From Salminus brasiliensis (Eukaryota; Chordata; Actinopteri; Characiformes; Bryconidae), in the NCBI RefSeq assembly GCF_030463535.1, contig NC_132878.1, forward strand, positions 23,069,925 to 23,133,924: a stretch of 64,000 bases of DNA. The letters run 5' to 3'. Of the stretch, positions 28,310-58,028 are shown piece after piece (the first letter of the stretch is position 1; each line of letters starts with the position of its first letter). Position numbers and translations under genes: made by a program. The notes beneath the pieces are model-generated. The model did no database searches. It saw only the letters and a program-made list of their open reading frames with translations, and had not been told where the DNA came from.

Positions 28310-31072
28310 TAGCTGCGTCCACAATGACCCTACAGGCCCATTCCATGAGCGTCATTCCTCTGCCTACTTTTTTATAGTCTTTGTCTTATCCACACCCTCA
28401 CAGTCTTCCTTCTCTCTTACACCACTCCCCTGTGTTTTGTTTTTTTTTAAATATAAAGTTCTGTTGCTCAGCCTTAAATGTAACTGCATTTCCTTTTGCG
28501 CTCCATTAACACATTTTAGTTCTGGTGGCAGTAGCCAGTTTTGTTATTAAAGTATTAACTTACCACAGAGATTAGCCTATATTTATAAACAGGAAGCAGG
28601 CAAATTTAAATGAGTAGTGATGTGGCATAGTTTCCTCCAGATACTTCACGCACAGTTGCTTGAATGCTTTGTGCGCATGATTTTACATCCGATCAATTTT
28701 AATGGAGTTTTGTATGTAGAAAACTTTCTCAGCTTTTTCTTATTTGTCTTTTAAAAACATGTTTTCTTCCTCATTGGTTTAAGAACGCAATCTTGTCTAG
28801 ATACACAAGTGGACATTTTAACAGCATAATTCTTTGTAACACTTTAAAACAATATTATGTACCTGTGGAGTTTATCATCATCCTTTTTATATCATTGTTA
28901 AAATGTCTCAACTGGCCGACTTCATGTGTTCTCCTGACTCCTGTTTAGTGAGCATAAGTAGCTCCTTGTGTGGTTGTAAAAGTTTTTATACCTTGTACCA
29001 TGTTTGTAAAACAATATTCGCATGTGGTTTTGTGTCAGATCAAAACTCACGTTTTTTTTGTATTGGAGAATATAATCTGAAGAACTGACTTGTTTGTCGT
29101 TTATTGAGTCAATTTGAATACTGTAACTGTGGATCATTTTGTTTTTGAACAATGCTTTCAGCCAGACCAGACATTTGACTTAAGTCACTACATCCATATA
29201 TGAAACTAATAAGAATTCTTTAATTTCATCAAATATTTTTGATTAGCACTATGGAGACTATGGGTACAAAACATTTAATGCTGCCCAACAGCATTTCAAG
29301 AGGAAAAAGTGAACAGGAAGTTGCTGATGTATCCCAAGTTGGGCAAGTGTTAGAGCCATCATTACACCTCAGTGGAGAAATCAAAGTGTTAGTAGATATT
29401 TCTGGAATGAACTAGTGCAAGCAGTTTTGTATTTTTTTTTTCCTAAACTAATTTGTGTAGTGTTAGAGCAGAGATGATGTAAAAGACAAAATAATATAAA
29501 AAGTGAAAACAAAAAACAAGAAATGTTTGTTATTGTTTCTTCTGTTCTCAAAACAACAACAACAACAAAAACCATGTGCATATAGCTGTATATATTTTGT
29601 GTTAAACGCTCATCATTCTAGGTAGCTCGGTTTGGCTCAGAAACATACACATTTTATTTTTCACCACAAAAGACTGAAGCTTTTAAAACACTGCAATTGC
29701 GTGAAAAACGCAGTTGTAGGCCTGCCTTGCTTCTGAGTGGGCTCCTGACCCACCTCCACCCTTCCTCCACCCTTCCTCCCTTCCTCCCTGCCCAGGAAGA
29801 CGCAAATAGAAGATGGACGGGTGGATAGATGTGATGAACAAAAAATAAAATTAAAAGCATTTCAGCAGTACGGTTTTAAAAAGCATATACACCGTGTGAT
29901 AAATATTTATATATTTTCCATATTTATACAGTATAATATATTGTATAATTATTTATTATACCGATATTTATATTTAATTTATTTAAATATACAAGCATAA
30001 CAAAATCATAAATATATATACAAATATTTATATCTCGCTTATTTATTGTATTTAAATGTGCATTTATACTTCGATATAAACGGAATATAACAGCCATGCT
30101 GTTCACGGAAGTACATTTCTCCAACATCCAGTACTTCCGTGCAGTGTCAATATGGCGCCCGTGCTGTGTGTGGAGTGATACAGATGAGACGTTTACAGCC
30201 TGTCTAAGTGAGAAGAAGAAATAGGACTACTGTAAGTTCTAGCAATTAGTCCTACACATCTCTGTCCTTAAATTAACTCCACGACGCGGTCCGAAAATTG
30301 TGGCTTACAATTAAAACAGAGGATCGTACACGCAGCGCAGCGCAGCGTCGAGGCTTCATCTTAAACAGCGCCTCGGTCACTAGTTTCTTTTTGTACCGGC
30401 GGCAGAATGTGACTAGTGTTCAGTTAAGGTCGAACTTAACGTTGTCGACATATACTAATCAGAAGCTTCGTATGTAGCTAGTAGCTGTGAACGTAGGCTG
30501 CTACAATGAGCCAGAGCCTTTCAGTCAATACAACAACAATCTCTGTCTCTGGAGGGGAGTGAAAATCAACCCCATTTCTAATGTTAGAATTCCTTCTGAT
30601 CTAACATGGCATAGTGAAATGATGTATAGTAGCTAGTTACTGGATAGTGGAAGAGCACCAGTTTCAATATTTAAAAACAAAATGCACTCATAATGTCAAA
30701 TGATAGTCTTTTCCAAAGGGCCTCTAATTCACTGCCTTTCATGGAAGCCACTGGCCAATATTATTTACAAGTTATTATGTTATTTATACTATGCGCACAT
30801 TTACACTTAGTTAACTGGGCTTTTATTTTTGCTCTGAAGTTGCATAAAATATCTGTTGGCTGTGTTTTCTGGGGCTTTTTTTATCATCACAAACTATTTT
30901 TGGCTTTATTATTGAAATTATGGTGGAAAACCATGTAAATATGTATTGTTACATCCCTTACTCTGATCTCAAAATCCGATTTCTTGTTCCCCAGCAAAAG
31001 GAGTAGTGAAATGCAAGCTAGAGGGATTTTGTTTTGTTTTAATGAAATCTTGATGATGTTGTAGTTGACAGA
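28310..31072. other. hnrnpul1 3' UTR and sympk 5' region
   Basis: The hnrnpul1 3' UTR follows its stop codon. Candidate poly(A) signals are ATTAAA near 28546 and AATAAA at 29844-29849, so a UTR of 0.25 or 1.55 kb is possible. A pyrimidine-rich CCTCC tract lies at 29750-29792, and very AT-rich DNA at 29885-30070. The sympk promoter and a non-coding first exon probably occupy 30100-30231, with a donor GTAAGT at 30232. The remaining 0.8 kb would be sympk intron 1. No other gene is seen. Confidence 0.6.
30104..30141. promoter_or_regulatory. Inverted pair of ETS motifs at the sympk promoter
   Basis: CACGGAAGTAC (30104-30114) and its exact reverse complement GTACTTCCGTG (30131-30141) are separated by 16 bp. 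Each contains the ETS/GABP core CGGAAGT. A YY1-like ATGGCGCC (30152-30159) follows directly. This combination is typical of TATA-less housekeeping promoters. Confidence 0.6.
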
Positions 31073-41016
<9,944 letters not shown>

Positions 41017-41269
41017 AGCAGAGAGGAGGAGGACTGAACGAATGTACAGACTCTAAGGACAGTGGATCATCAGTAGACTGGAAGCTTTAATTGAAGCTGC
41101 CCCTTATATATTCAGTAATACCAGTGAACTGACTCTAGAGGTCTAGAATGAAATAGTAGTTCATTGTTTAACCTGCAAATATTTCTTAGTTCTGTATTGT
41201 TTTCAGATTGAAAACAAAAACGTGTTGATTTTGTATCGTAATTCCCAAAACATTGTCTTGTGGGAACAA

Positions 41270-41275
41270 AATAAA
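41270..41275 (+). terminator. sympk poly(A) signal AATAAA
   Basis: Canonical AATAAA 254 nt after the sympk stop codon, followed by a T/C-rich stretch at 41284-41320 that would serve as the downstream element. Confidence 0.7.
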
Positions 41276-42927
41276 TAATAATTTTGTTTTCCTTTCCTTC
41301 TTTTTTTCCCTTCTCTTTTTAACTACTACGACTGTCCTTGAACCTAATGCAGCATTCAAGTGCAGCTCGGATGTTCCTTTGTGTGTCAAATTCTTTACAG
41401 TCAATCAAAGGTAGCATAACGACACAAGTCCCACACTTAGGTAAAAGGAGAAATATTCTAGTTAGAAAATACTTCAGTAAAAATTTAAGTGATTTATTAT
41501 TTATTCAAATAAAAGTACAAGTATGTTCCAAAATGTTCTTAAAGTAAAAAAGTAAAAGCATTTATTTAAAAGGGGCTTCTATTTTCTGGATTTTAAACAT
41601 CAATGTGTTTTGAGTTACAGATGAATACAAAAATGGTTGGTGCTAGTACTGCGTCATTTTCAGAATCATACAAATAAACCTCTGCTTTTCTGTTCAGCAA
41701 GAACTAAAACTAAATATTAATATTCATTTCACAGATGATAAATGTGGTGCTCTATGGTTCTCAGCTCTGAGACCATGTGAATGACACCTGTAGCCTGTTT
41801 TTTCACTTTAAAACTAGTGAAATAAAAACTGACACCTCTCATCTAAAGTCTACAACTCCTCTCCAGTTCAAATGTGGTGTTTTTCACTTATTTGCTGATT
41901 ATCCGAAATTGGTGGTAAAGATACAGTTTATTTAGAAAACTGGTGAAATCTTCACCCATATCGTTGTTGTCCATTCTGATTTGGAAACCAATTGCTCAGA
42001 GTCCAGCATTCCTAAACTGCTGATTAACTGAAGTGAAACTGCTTAGCAATATTAATATTAATATTAATATATTATATATTAATGATATTAAAATATCAAT
42101 ATCAAACACTGTTAGCTAGCTATGTATAGATGCCTCTGAGTACACGGAGTATACCCTGAGTGGGAAAAAAGTACAGTAGATTAAAATCGTAGTTTTACTT
42201 AGTGAGCTTCTTAACGTGGAACATCTCGTTTGATTCAGGTCCTCAGTCTATCTGACAGAGCAGCCTCTGACCCACACCGCTGAAACATTTAGTTTGGGTT
42301 CTAGCGAACAGATACCAACAGTAAAATGGGCTGCATAAAGGCAGCTGTTTTGTTAAACATGATAATACAGCAGAAAAGGCCTGTAAGGACTCACAGCACC
42401 CACTCATCGCGTGGCGCCAATAGATGAACTTGAGGGGCGGGCTGATTGCGTGTTAGAGGTTCAACAAAATGACATTAAAATGATAATAAATACGTAAAGT
42501 GACGAGCCTGTTCTGAAAATGTACATATTCTTGCTGTGAAGTGTAAGAAGTATAAATAAAAAGTGTAACGTGACAGAAATATTCAAGTAAACCACAGAAA
42601 CTATACAAAATCAACTTCAGTACTTACACTTCGCCACTTGCAACCTCTGCAGCCAATCATAGCGTCTTGTGTTTACGTGGTTTGGTCCAAAACTTTTTAT
42701 AAGGATTAAAAAAAAACTTCTTCCTACTATTTATTACTGTTTTTATCCAGTAAGAAGCATCAGTCTTTTTTATTTTTCTTACTTTGTGAATGAGTTTAAG
42801 AGTTAAACTCATTTAAAGGGACACTTCAGCTGCAGTATTCACGTGTGGCTGCAGAAAAGCGGCTGAAACCTCAGGTCCCTCACTACTACCCAGGACACGG
42901 CCTGAGGGCAGCGCTCTTCATGCTTAG

Positions 42928-42963
42928 CCAATCAGATTCACGAGTTGCGAGCTCCATGGCAAC
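42928..42963 (+). promoter_or_regulatory. CCAAT box and RFX half-site at the radial spoke promoter
   Basis: CCAAT at 42928-42932 (within TTAGCCAATCAG) and CCATGGCAAC at 42954-42963, the right half of an RFX X-box. The left half is poorly matched. They lie 124-159 bp upstream of the ATG at 43087. Confidence 0.4.
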
Positions 42964-43086
42964 GGTTTTTTGTTTGACTAGTGAACGGCTCGCGTCTTCC
43001 ACAAAAAACGGTTCAGAAATAAAACGGTTTGAATGTAATCGTATATATTTAGTGTAGTTTAATCTCACCTCATCGGCAGAACAGAA

Positions 43087-50961
<7,875 letters not shown>

Positions 50962-52397
50962 GTGTAAAGGACTGGTACACGTCAGACTTAAACACACTGT
51001 CTGATAAGTTCACAAAGGTTTTATTTTTGCAGCTAGAGTACTGAGTTGTGAACACAGCCAAATATCTTTTGTAGACTGATGGACAATAGATACAGGTTTT
51101 GTGTTTCATACAATAGTAAGATATTTTTTTTGTTGAATTATAAAGACTTTCTATATAGAGTTGTATCTGCATGGACATTTATACAAATGAGTCAAATAAA
51201 CCATTAGAAACCCAAGATCGGAGTCACACCCTTTATTTATATTTTAAGTTAGTTTAGCATTAGCGGAGAGGGGAGTAAACACATATTATAATGAATGTTA
51301 TAATATTATAAATTTTATATTATAATAATATTATTACCAAGTGTAAACGTCCAGTGTATCACATAAATCCCATATAAACATTTAAAACAAACAGAATTAA
51401 TCAATATGCTGTAAACCTATAGTTCTATAACAAAAAGGGTTATTGTATCGCTTTAAGCTGGATCACTACCAGACTACTGTGATGCAATTTGTGAGAGCCA
51501 CTACAAGAAAACCTTCATTAGTATCAAATGCCAACAGTAAACTTAACACAACATGTAATAATGTCAACTAATCCAGCCATGACATGGCAAAGCAAGAGAA
51601 AGTTGATAAATAGTGATCAGTTGTGGTTGTAGAATATAACACTGTTCTCTGGCTTCTGAGTTAAAAGCCAATCTCAGTAACCGATGGATCAACTAAATAT
51701 TATATGTAATTATTTATATATATTATATATAATACATTGAACAGAATTGCAAATGTAGTGCAGCATGTTAGACTTAATTCAAATAAATAAAATTTCCCAA
51801 AATACTATGAAGAGGATTAAATATACTGAGCTTATAGACATCTTTCATCTAGTTTCTCTATAGACACCGAAGTGCCACCTTAAAGATGGTGTTTGAGAAA
51901 TCAATGATCTCTGACATTACTTATAAATTCCTTATTCATATTAAAAGAAAGCGTGCCAATTTCCTCAACGGAGGAAAACAGGAAAACAGCAATTAGTGCC
52001 ATTTCAGTTTTTGGCGGGAAAAATAAAACAAGTTACAAAATTGTACAGGTTAATTTACATATATTCTTCATTAATCAATGGCAAATGCTTATGCATCAGT
52101 AATTTAGTAGTTAATTTAGAAAAATTATAAAGGAGATCAGTATTTATACAGTTATTACTAACCAGTGCTATCATACACAACGTCACAGTGTTCTTTGGAA
52201 TCAAAGAGATTTGTACTGAAAACCAGATTCACCAGAAACATAAGAAGGACGACTTGGCCACTGTTGTTTGTTCATTACAATAAATAAAAGTAATTAAAGG
52301 CAGAGGAATGAGTTTAGAGCTGGAAAGGAATATGGTGAGGTTGAGTTAACGTGCATAGGAAATCAATCAATAATGGACCCTGTATCTTAGCAGAGCA
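50962..52397. other. Tail-to-tail region between rsph4a and napa
   Basis: The rsph4a 3' UTR ends near AATAAA at 51195-51200. On the minus strand, AATAAA (51237-51232) is the best candidate signal for a napa 3' UTR of about 1.15 kb. The interval 51290-52380 is AT-rich with palindromic TATAAT patches (51290-51340, 51705-51735) and no open frame of note. Confidence 0.55.
51195..51200 (+). terminator. rsph4a poly(A) signal AATAAA
   Basis: Canonical AATAAA 234 nt beyond the stop codon. The opposing napa signal lies about 35 bp away on the other strand. Confidence 0.65.
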
Positions 52398-55300
52398 TTA
52401 GCGGAGGTCACTCTCCTCGTCCTGAATGGTCTTCTTAATTCGCAGTAACATGGTGGTCTGCCACTGGTCCAGCCTTGTGATTGAGTCAAATTCCTTCACC
52501 TAAAATGTAGGGCAAGAATTATGAATTAGGAATGAATTATGGTCTTTTAGGAACAAACCAGAAAAACACAATCTGATACCACAAACATCATACTCTAACG
52601 TAAACTTACTGCATCAGTAAAAGCCTCAACATCCTGTTGCTCATGTGCAGCAAGAAGTTTCTGTTAAACAGAATGAAGTTGTCAAAAATGTTTTATGTTG
52701 GTTTACCAGCATAATCATAGCTAAAGGAACAGATTTTCAGAAAACTGACGATTTCAATTCACAAAGCCCTATAACAATTCATTTTCATTGCATATTTAAA
52801 TACAATGCTTCTAAAAAAAAAAAACACAATAATGTCAATATAAGGTTGTGGTTTAAGCAACTTCAAGTTAAGGATAAAATAACTTTATTTATCTGAAACT
52901 AACCTTTATAAGTTTGCATTCCCTGGCATCTGAGAAGGCAGGAAACATTTCCTCATATTTCTGCACAGCCAACTAGATGGGGGTTAAATGATACACAAAA
53001 AAGAGAGATCATTTATAGGATCGTAGGTATAAATCTGAAGTTGGTAACAAATCGTAATTAACAGCAATAATCACCTGGGCATTTAGCATATCCACACAGA
53101 AGTGACACAGTGCTGCCTTGAAGAAGTGGTCCTTAGCTCCATACTTCAGCAAGGTGTGATCCATGGAGTACGTTCCAATCTGATCAGATTCAAATGTATT
53201 GAACAGTTAGAGACACTGAAATGACAACAACAGGTTTTAGCTTATGTGTATTGTGCACTGAAGTACACACCTGCTCATATATTTCTATGGCTTTTTGGTA
53301 CTGTTCCAACTGTGCAGCATATGTAGCCACTTTGAGAAAGCACTTGTTGGCAGAACTACAATAAGAAAGACAAAATGATTAAAAACATACACTAAATTCA
53401 GATTCTAGGTACATTCTTAAACAAACAAAATAACTTTTACCAATGTATTTAAATATAATTTACATTTTAACTATTTCATTGATCAATCTAAATTTGTCTG
53501 TCTTAAGAATATCACATCATTACATACAAGATGGAACAGAATTTTTGTTAAGCTATTTTTGTAATTTTTTCATTGTTTTCCTCATATGGATATGGTTATC
53601 AAGCTAAATATACTATATGGTCAAATGTTTGTGGACACCCCTTCTAATGAATTTATTCGTCTACTTCACCTCCTGAGACCTGTACTTTTTAATTTCTCCT
53701 AGCTATTTGGGATTAGTAGGACCTAACAAGTATAAAAAAAAACAATGTCAAGGGTCAAAGTTTTTAAAGTATCATGGTGCAGACAAGCAGAAATGTAATG
53801 TCCCCATATGAGGACGTAGGGTCTCAAGAGGTTAACGTTGCACCCATGATGGTGTCCCAGGATGAGCAGGTGTCCTAATACTTTTGTCCACATAGTGCAC
53901 ATCAAACTTGTTGCTATGGTTTAACACATATGACATACTAATTTACTACACTTCCACACATATAATATAGTAATATAATATATTATGTTTATGACCACAT
54001 GAGCATCATATAGTTTAACAACTTAAGTACTTCTCATGACCCAACTGCATTTTCAGAGAAACTCTGAAAACGCAAATATACCAAGTCTTGCAATACCTGG
54101 TAGACTCCTCGCCTTTGTAATAATCAGCGGCCTGCTCATAGTGGGTGACTGCCTGTAAACAAACAAACAAAAAAAAACAAGGCAGGCATTACTGGCAATC
54201 TGTTGTTACACTGAGATAAAAACAACAACTAACCAGCACAGAAATATACAGATATTTCTCTCACTTTATCAATGTCCAGCAGGTCTGATTCATAGACTTC
54301 AGCTATGGAGATGTGGTGTTTTGCTGCAATGTTGAAACGTCCCTGTGGAAACAGTAAGATAAAGACTGACCAATCTGGTGAGTTTTCTTACTGAGGCTAC
54401 TTTATATACTGTTAAACACTTATGTGTTTATTGCCCCAGAAAACACTATTGATTGTAAGATAACAGAACAAATGTGCTCTCATCATTAGTTTCCTCACCA
54501 TGTCTGTGTAGATATCAATGGCTCTGCAGAGACACTGGATGGCCTCTGAAGGATGGACATGCAAAAAGCAGAAACCATAAATAAAGAGAAAGTACCTAAC
54601 TTACTTATGAGATCCAACTAAAATAGATATGAGATAACTAACTAAAATATAGACAGCTACCTTGAGGATCTGCTTTTTTGTAAGCATTGCCAGCATCAAT
54701 GAAGTTAACGGCAGCATCGTGTTTGCTCTGCATTTGCAGGTGCAGATTAGCAGCTTTGCAGAACGCATCTCCAGCCGCTAAAGAGAAAGCAACCATGCAA
54801 TATGTTAGACAATGTGTTAAAAAGATATACCAGCAGGTTTTTACGAGAAGGAATCATGTAAAATATACCATTCCAGTTCTTTGCCATCTTGAACATATTA
54901 GCAGCTCTTGCGTACATATCACAGGCCTCCTCAGCTTTGGAGGAGCTCCTAAAAAAGGAGAAAGCAATTCATTTTAGATAATGCATTTATTATGCAAGAA
55001 CAACGTGAACTGACTATGAAGCAGTGCTAATTCAATTTCCTGTGGCTCCTAGGGTAAGATGTACCCTCACTGTTTTCTCTACTGATCCAATGACCAAATT
55101 AAACCTAAACTCATTACATTTACTGAATGTGTATGCTCTAATTCCAAACTTTTACCTGGATGACTGCATTACCGGAATTAAATCCCCTGTTTGTCTTAGA
55201 ATAATAGTAAGCTATGCATTTATATTATTGAACAACAAGACTTAAAAAGTTAAAAGTGTATAATGTAGTTATATGTTTATTATAAAGACACAATTGTTCA

Positions 55301-56368
55301 CTGTAATTCCACTACCTGCTGAGCATGAATGTGTGTGCCAGATATAAGGATTATTAGGCAACAATTATGCAACCTTTTTAGAAGATGAATTTATATGCAA
55401 GTTTTGCAGATGAGAAGTTATTCATAGCTTATTTATGTATAATAATCATGTGCGCATTGTTTTCTGCTTGGTTTAAATTGTAATAATGTTGCAATAAAAC
55501 AGTAAAAACATATATTTGCACAACATGATGTATGTAATAACACAACTATTGAATATTAAACAAAATTGACATTTCAAATGTGATTTCATATTTGACTGAT
55601 GTCTATCTAGTGTCCATAAAGAAAATATATGTTGTATTAATGATACATTTTGTAATAATAAATGCATTGTTTTACCCTGGGTAGAGAAATGATTTCATTT
55701 CATTATTCATTATAAGATTAGTTTTCTCTATAAAACTAAATGATAAATGTTACAGGGAGAATTGCATATATGTTCATATCTAGTTACTACTTTAGTAACT
55801 ATAAACTATAGTTTATTATTATTTTACGTTTTCACTATTTTATGTAGTAGGTTTTTATGTTTTTGTTCTTTAACATTTTATAATTTTTACTATATTTTTT
55901 GCTTAAATTGTACTATTAAACTGATTTATCTTGTTGTTTATGTCTTGTTTTACTATACATCTTTATTCTTTTCATTTTTAGTCTAGCTATATTTTATATA
56001 TCGCCTCGGCTGCATTGTAAATGAGGGTCACCCTCAATATAATCAGTAAATTCAATAAAGGTTGAATTTATTTGAACTGAATAATTGTTTTGTTAAATTT
56101 TAGTCCATCATTATGCATTTTCTCAAATATATGACCACATCTGTATTATTTAATCGCACCCTCTTCACAGAAGAGCCGTAATGCAGTATTTTATTATAGC
56201 ACTGTCTTACTGGGCTAACGGGACCTAAAGGCACCTGGACTGGGCTAGTGTAAACCAAACCGGCACTCACCCAAAAAATGTCCCGAAGAACGAGCCTGTC
56301 GTTTTGGTTTTCTTGTCAGCTTCAGCGACCAGAGCCATCGCTTCCTTCTCCTTTCCAGAATAGTCCAT
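52398..56368 (-). CDS. napa: Alpha-SNAP (NSF attachment protein alpha)
   Basis: Eleven exons on the minus strand: 56368-56271, 54948-54869, 54777-54661, 54545-54499, 54342-54265, 54152-54097, 53355-53271, 53179-53075, 52972-52904, 52660-52610, 52499-52398. They encode 295 aa, the same length as human NAPA. It is an all-helical TPR-like protein: [52 protein letters not shown] and [20 protein letters not shown]. The conserved C-terminal NSF-activating end is [17 protein letters not shown]. The N-terminal hydrophobic loop FFGTFFG aids membrane contact. Alpha-SNAP binds SNARE bundles and recruits NSF to disassemble them. The ending DEESDLR favours NAPA over NAPB. Teleosts can have two napa copies; which one this is cannot be told here. 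Confidence 0.94.
53610..53899. mobile_element. Tc1/mariner-type MITE copy 3 with nested insertion
   Basis: The left end TACTATATGGTCAAATG with GTGGACACCCCTTCTAATGA and the right end ACTTTTGTCCACATAGTGCA belong to the same MITE family as 9150-9630 and 46066-47783. The internal part is largely deleted and holds a second element at 53669-53831. It lies in napa intron 6. Confidence 0.7.
53669..53831. mobile_element. piggyBac-like MITE nested in copy 3
   Basis: A 163-bp segment with terminal inverted repeats CCTCCTGAGACC and GGGTCTCAAGAGG. It is flanked by TTAA on the right (53832-53835) and TTCA on the left (53665-53668), which looks like a TTAA target duplication with one mutated copy. Exact TTAA targeting is typical of piggyBac. 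Confidence 0.55.
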
Positions 56369-58028
56369 TTTTGTGTCTGTGAGCTGCAGCCCGATAACTT
56401 TTTATGCTAAAGCAACCTGGATAAAGCCACTGCGCAGTCCACTTCCCATCAGCTGCTTCTATCGGCTTTGTTTTTATGATACAAGCAGGAAGGACACGCA
56501 GGCCGACGAGACAGTCCTGGGGACCGTCGCAAAACACCTCCACGCAAGTTGTCTTTGCGATTCGTTTCGAGAATCGGCTTTAAACCCTGGTTGTTTTTAT
56601 ATGTAGTTTCTTATTGCTCTACACATGAGTCCCATTTTAATCACATTGGATCCAGCGCTTCATGTGAACATGGCCCACATGTGCTATGATTAGACCGTGT
56701 GTGGGCCTCTCCGTTTTTGCCTTTGTTTGATGATTTGTCGCATCGCCCTAACAGCAGCCGCGTGAAGCGTTTCCAGTGTAGAGGTCGTAAACGTGAAAGG
56801 AGGCCGTTTTGGAAATCTAAGATGCTGTAAACCTGGAATTACAGGTACTATTATTTTTGTGCATGTTTTTTTTTTTTTTGGGGGGGGGGTAAAAATGCGA
56901 TTGCATTCAAAATGAACTGGCCTGTGCTCCGGTTTGGCGCGGCATTGCTAGCTCTTTGTGTCTGTCTCATGAGTAGTGTTAGCTAGCTGCGTGAATGAGG
57001 TGTTGCTGAGCATTTCGGCCCGGAAGAACATTCACGTGAACTGAACTGAATTACGATAAACTGCGTGTTTTAACAATATTTGTACTACACTAATTCGTTA
57101 GTTACATGTTTATTACAATGCTAGCGTCGTTATATGTAGAACACAGATCATCATTTCTGTTTCAGGGTCAAGTTTTTAAAAGTAGTTTTGTACGGTCGTC
57201 CTGAATTAACAGTATATAGCAGCAACAAAGAAGTCCGTGGCTGCAACCGAATAGTTGAAGGAAACTTCCTTTATATGTGTTGCTTTCCTTCATCAAATAT
57301 ACTGGCAGAGAGCTTTAGCACGTGGATCCACAGAATCTGTAGATCAGCAGATCTAGGAAAGAAGATTCCTCTGAATTATTCCCGTGATTCTTAAACCGGT
57401 CTTCTGGGTCCTCCAGAGGGTCAAGAGCTTTGCCTTATATATGCCCTGGGATATACCCTTGTATTGAGTTAGATTGGAGCACAAATCTTGAACTGAACTG
57501 AACTTTGTATGACTTTAAAACTCAAGACTTCATTTTACTCATTAGTTTTTGTTTTTAACCCACATGGCGATTGCACATTTTCTTGCTGTAGACCACATCC
57601 TTTTGCATTAGTTTAGAGCAAAACGTGGAACTGTCTGAAAGGACTTAAGACTCGCTGGTGTATTATATTGCCACAGAAATCATAAATCATAAAATCAAGG
57701 TTTCTGGTGTTTCCTGGTGGTTTACAGTGGTGTCTACTAGTAAAGGCAACTGGTTGGAAGCACAATGTAATAGATCCTAATTATTTAACTGGTAAAATTT
57801 AACGTTTAACTGGAACTGATCCTAGACTCTAGTGGGATCTGCAGGATACTAGTAATGCCTAGTAATAACCATCAAGTCAGTTTCAACGATCAGGTTTTAA
57901 TTCTAATGGTGTTTTTGATCTGGAAAAAACACATAAGAAGTAGACTGATTTTTATGAATTGATGTAATGACCATGTGACCACATATTAATACTTTTTTTC
58001 TGGTAGCCCACAGTTTGGTTTAACACAC
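56369..58028. other. Head-to-head region of napa and the BED/hAT gene
   Basis: GC-richer, CpG-containing sequence at 56369-56960 probably serves the napa promoter and the upstream promoter of the plus-strand gene at 58029. An acceptor-like TTTTTTTCTGGTAG ends at 58006, so the coding exon is probably preceded by a non-coding exon. The G run near 56880 is low complexity. The open frame 57188-57394 has no recognisable content. Confidence 0.5.

Larger units (their letters stand above)
41017..43086. other. Intergenic region between sympk and the radial spoke gene
   Basis: The first 300 bp is the sympk 3' UTR. The middle is AT-rich, with a TTAATATTAATATT palindromic patch at 42050-42100, and shows no gene. 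The last 250 bp is the probable promoter and 5' UTR of the downstream gene. Short open frames at 41338-41547 and 42845-43068 show no domain. Confidence 0.6.
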
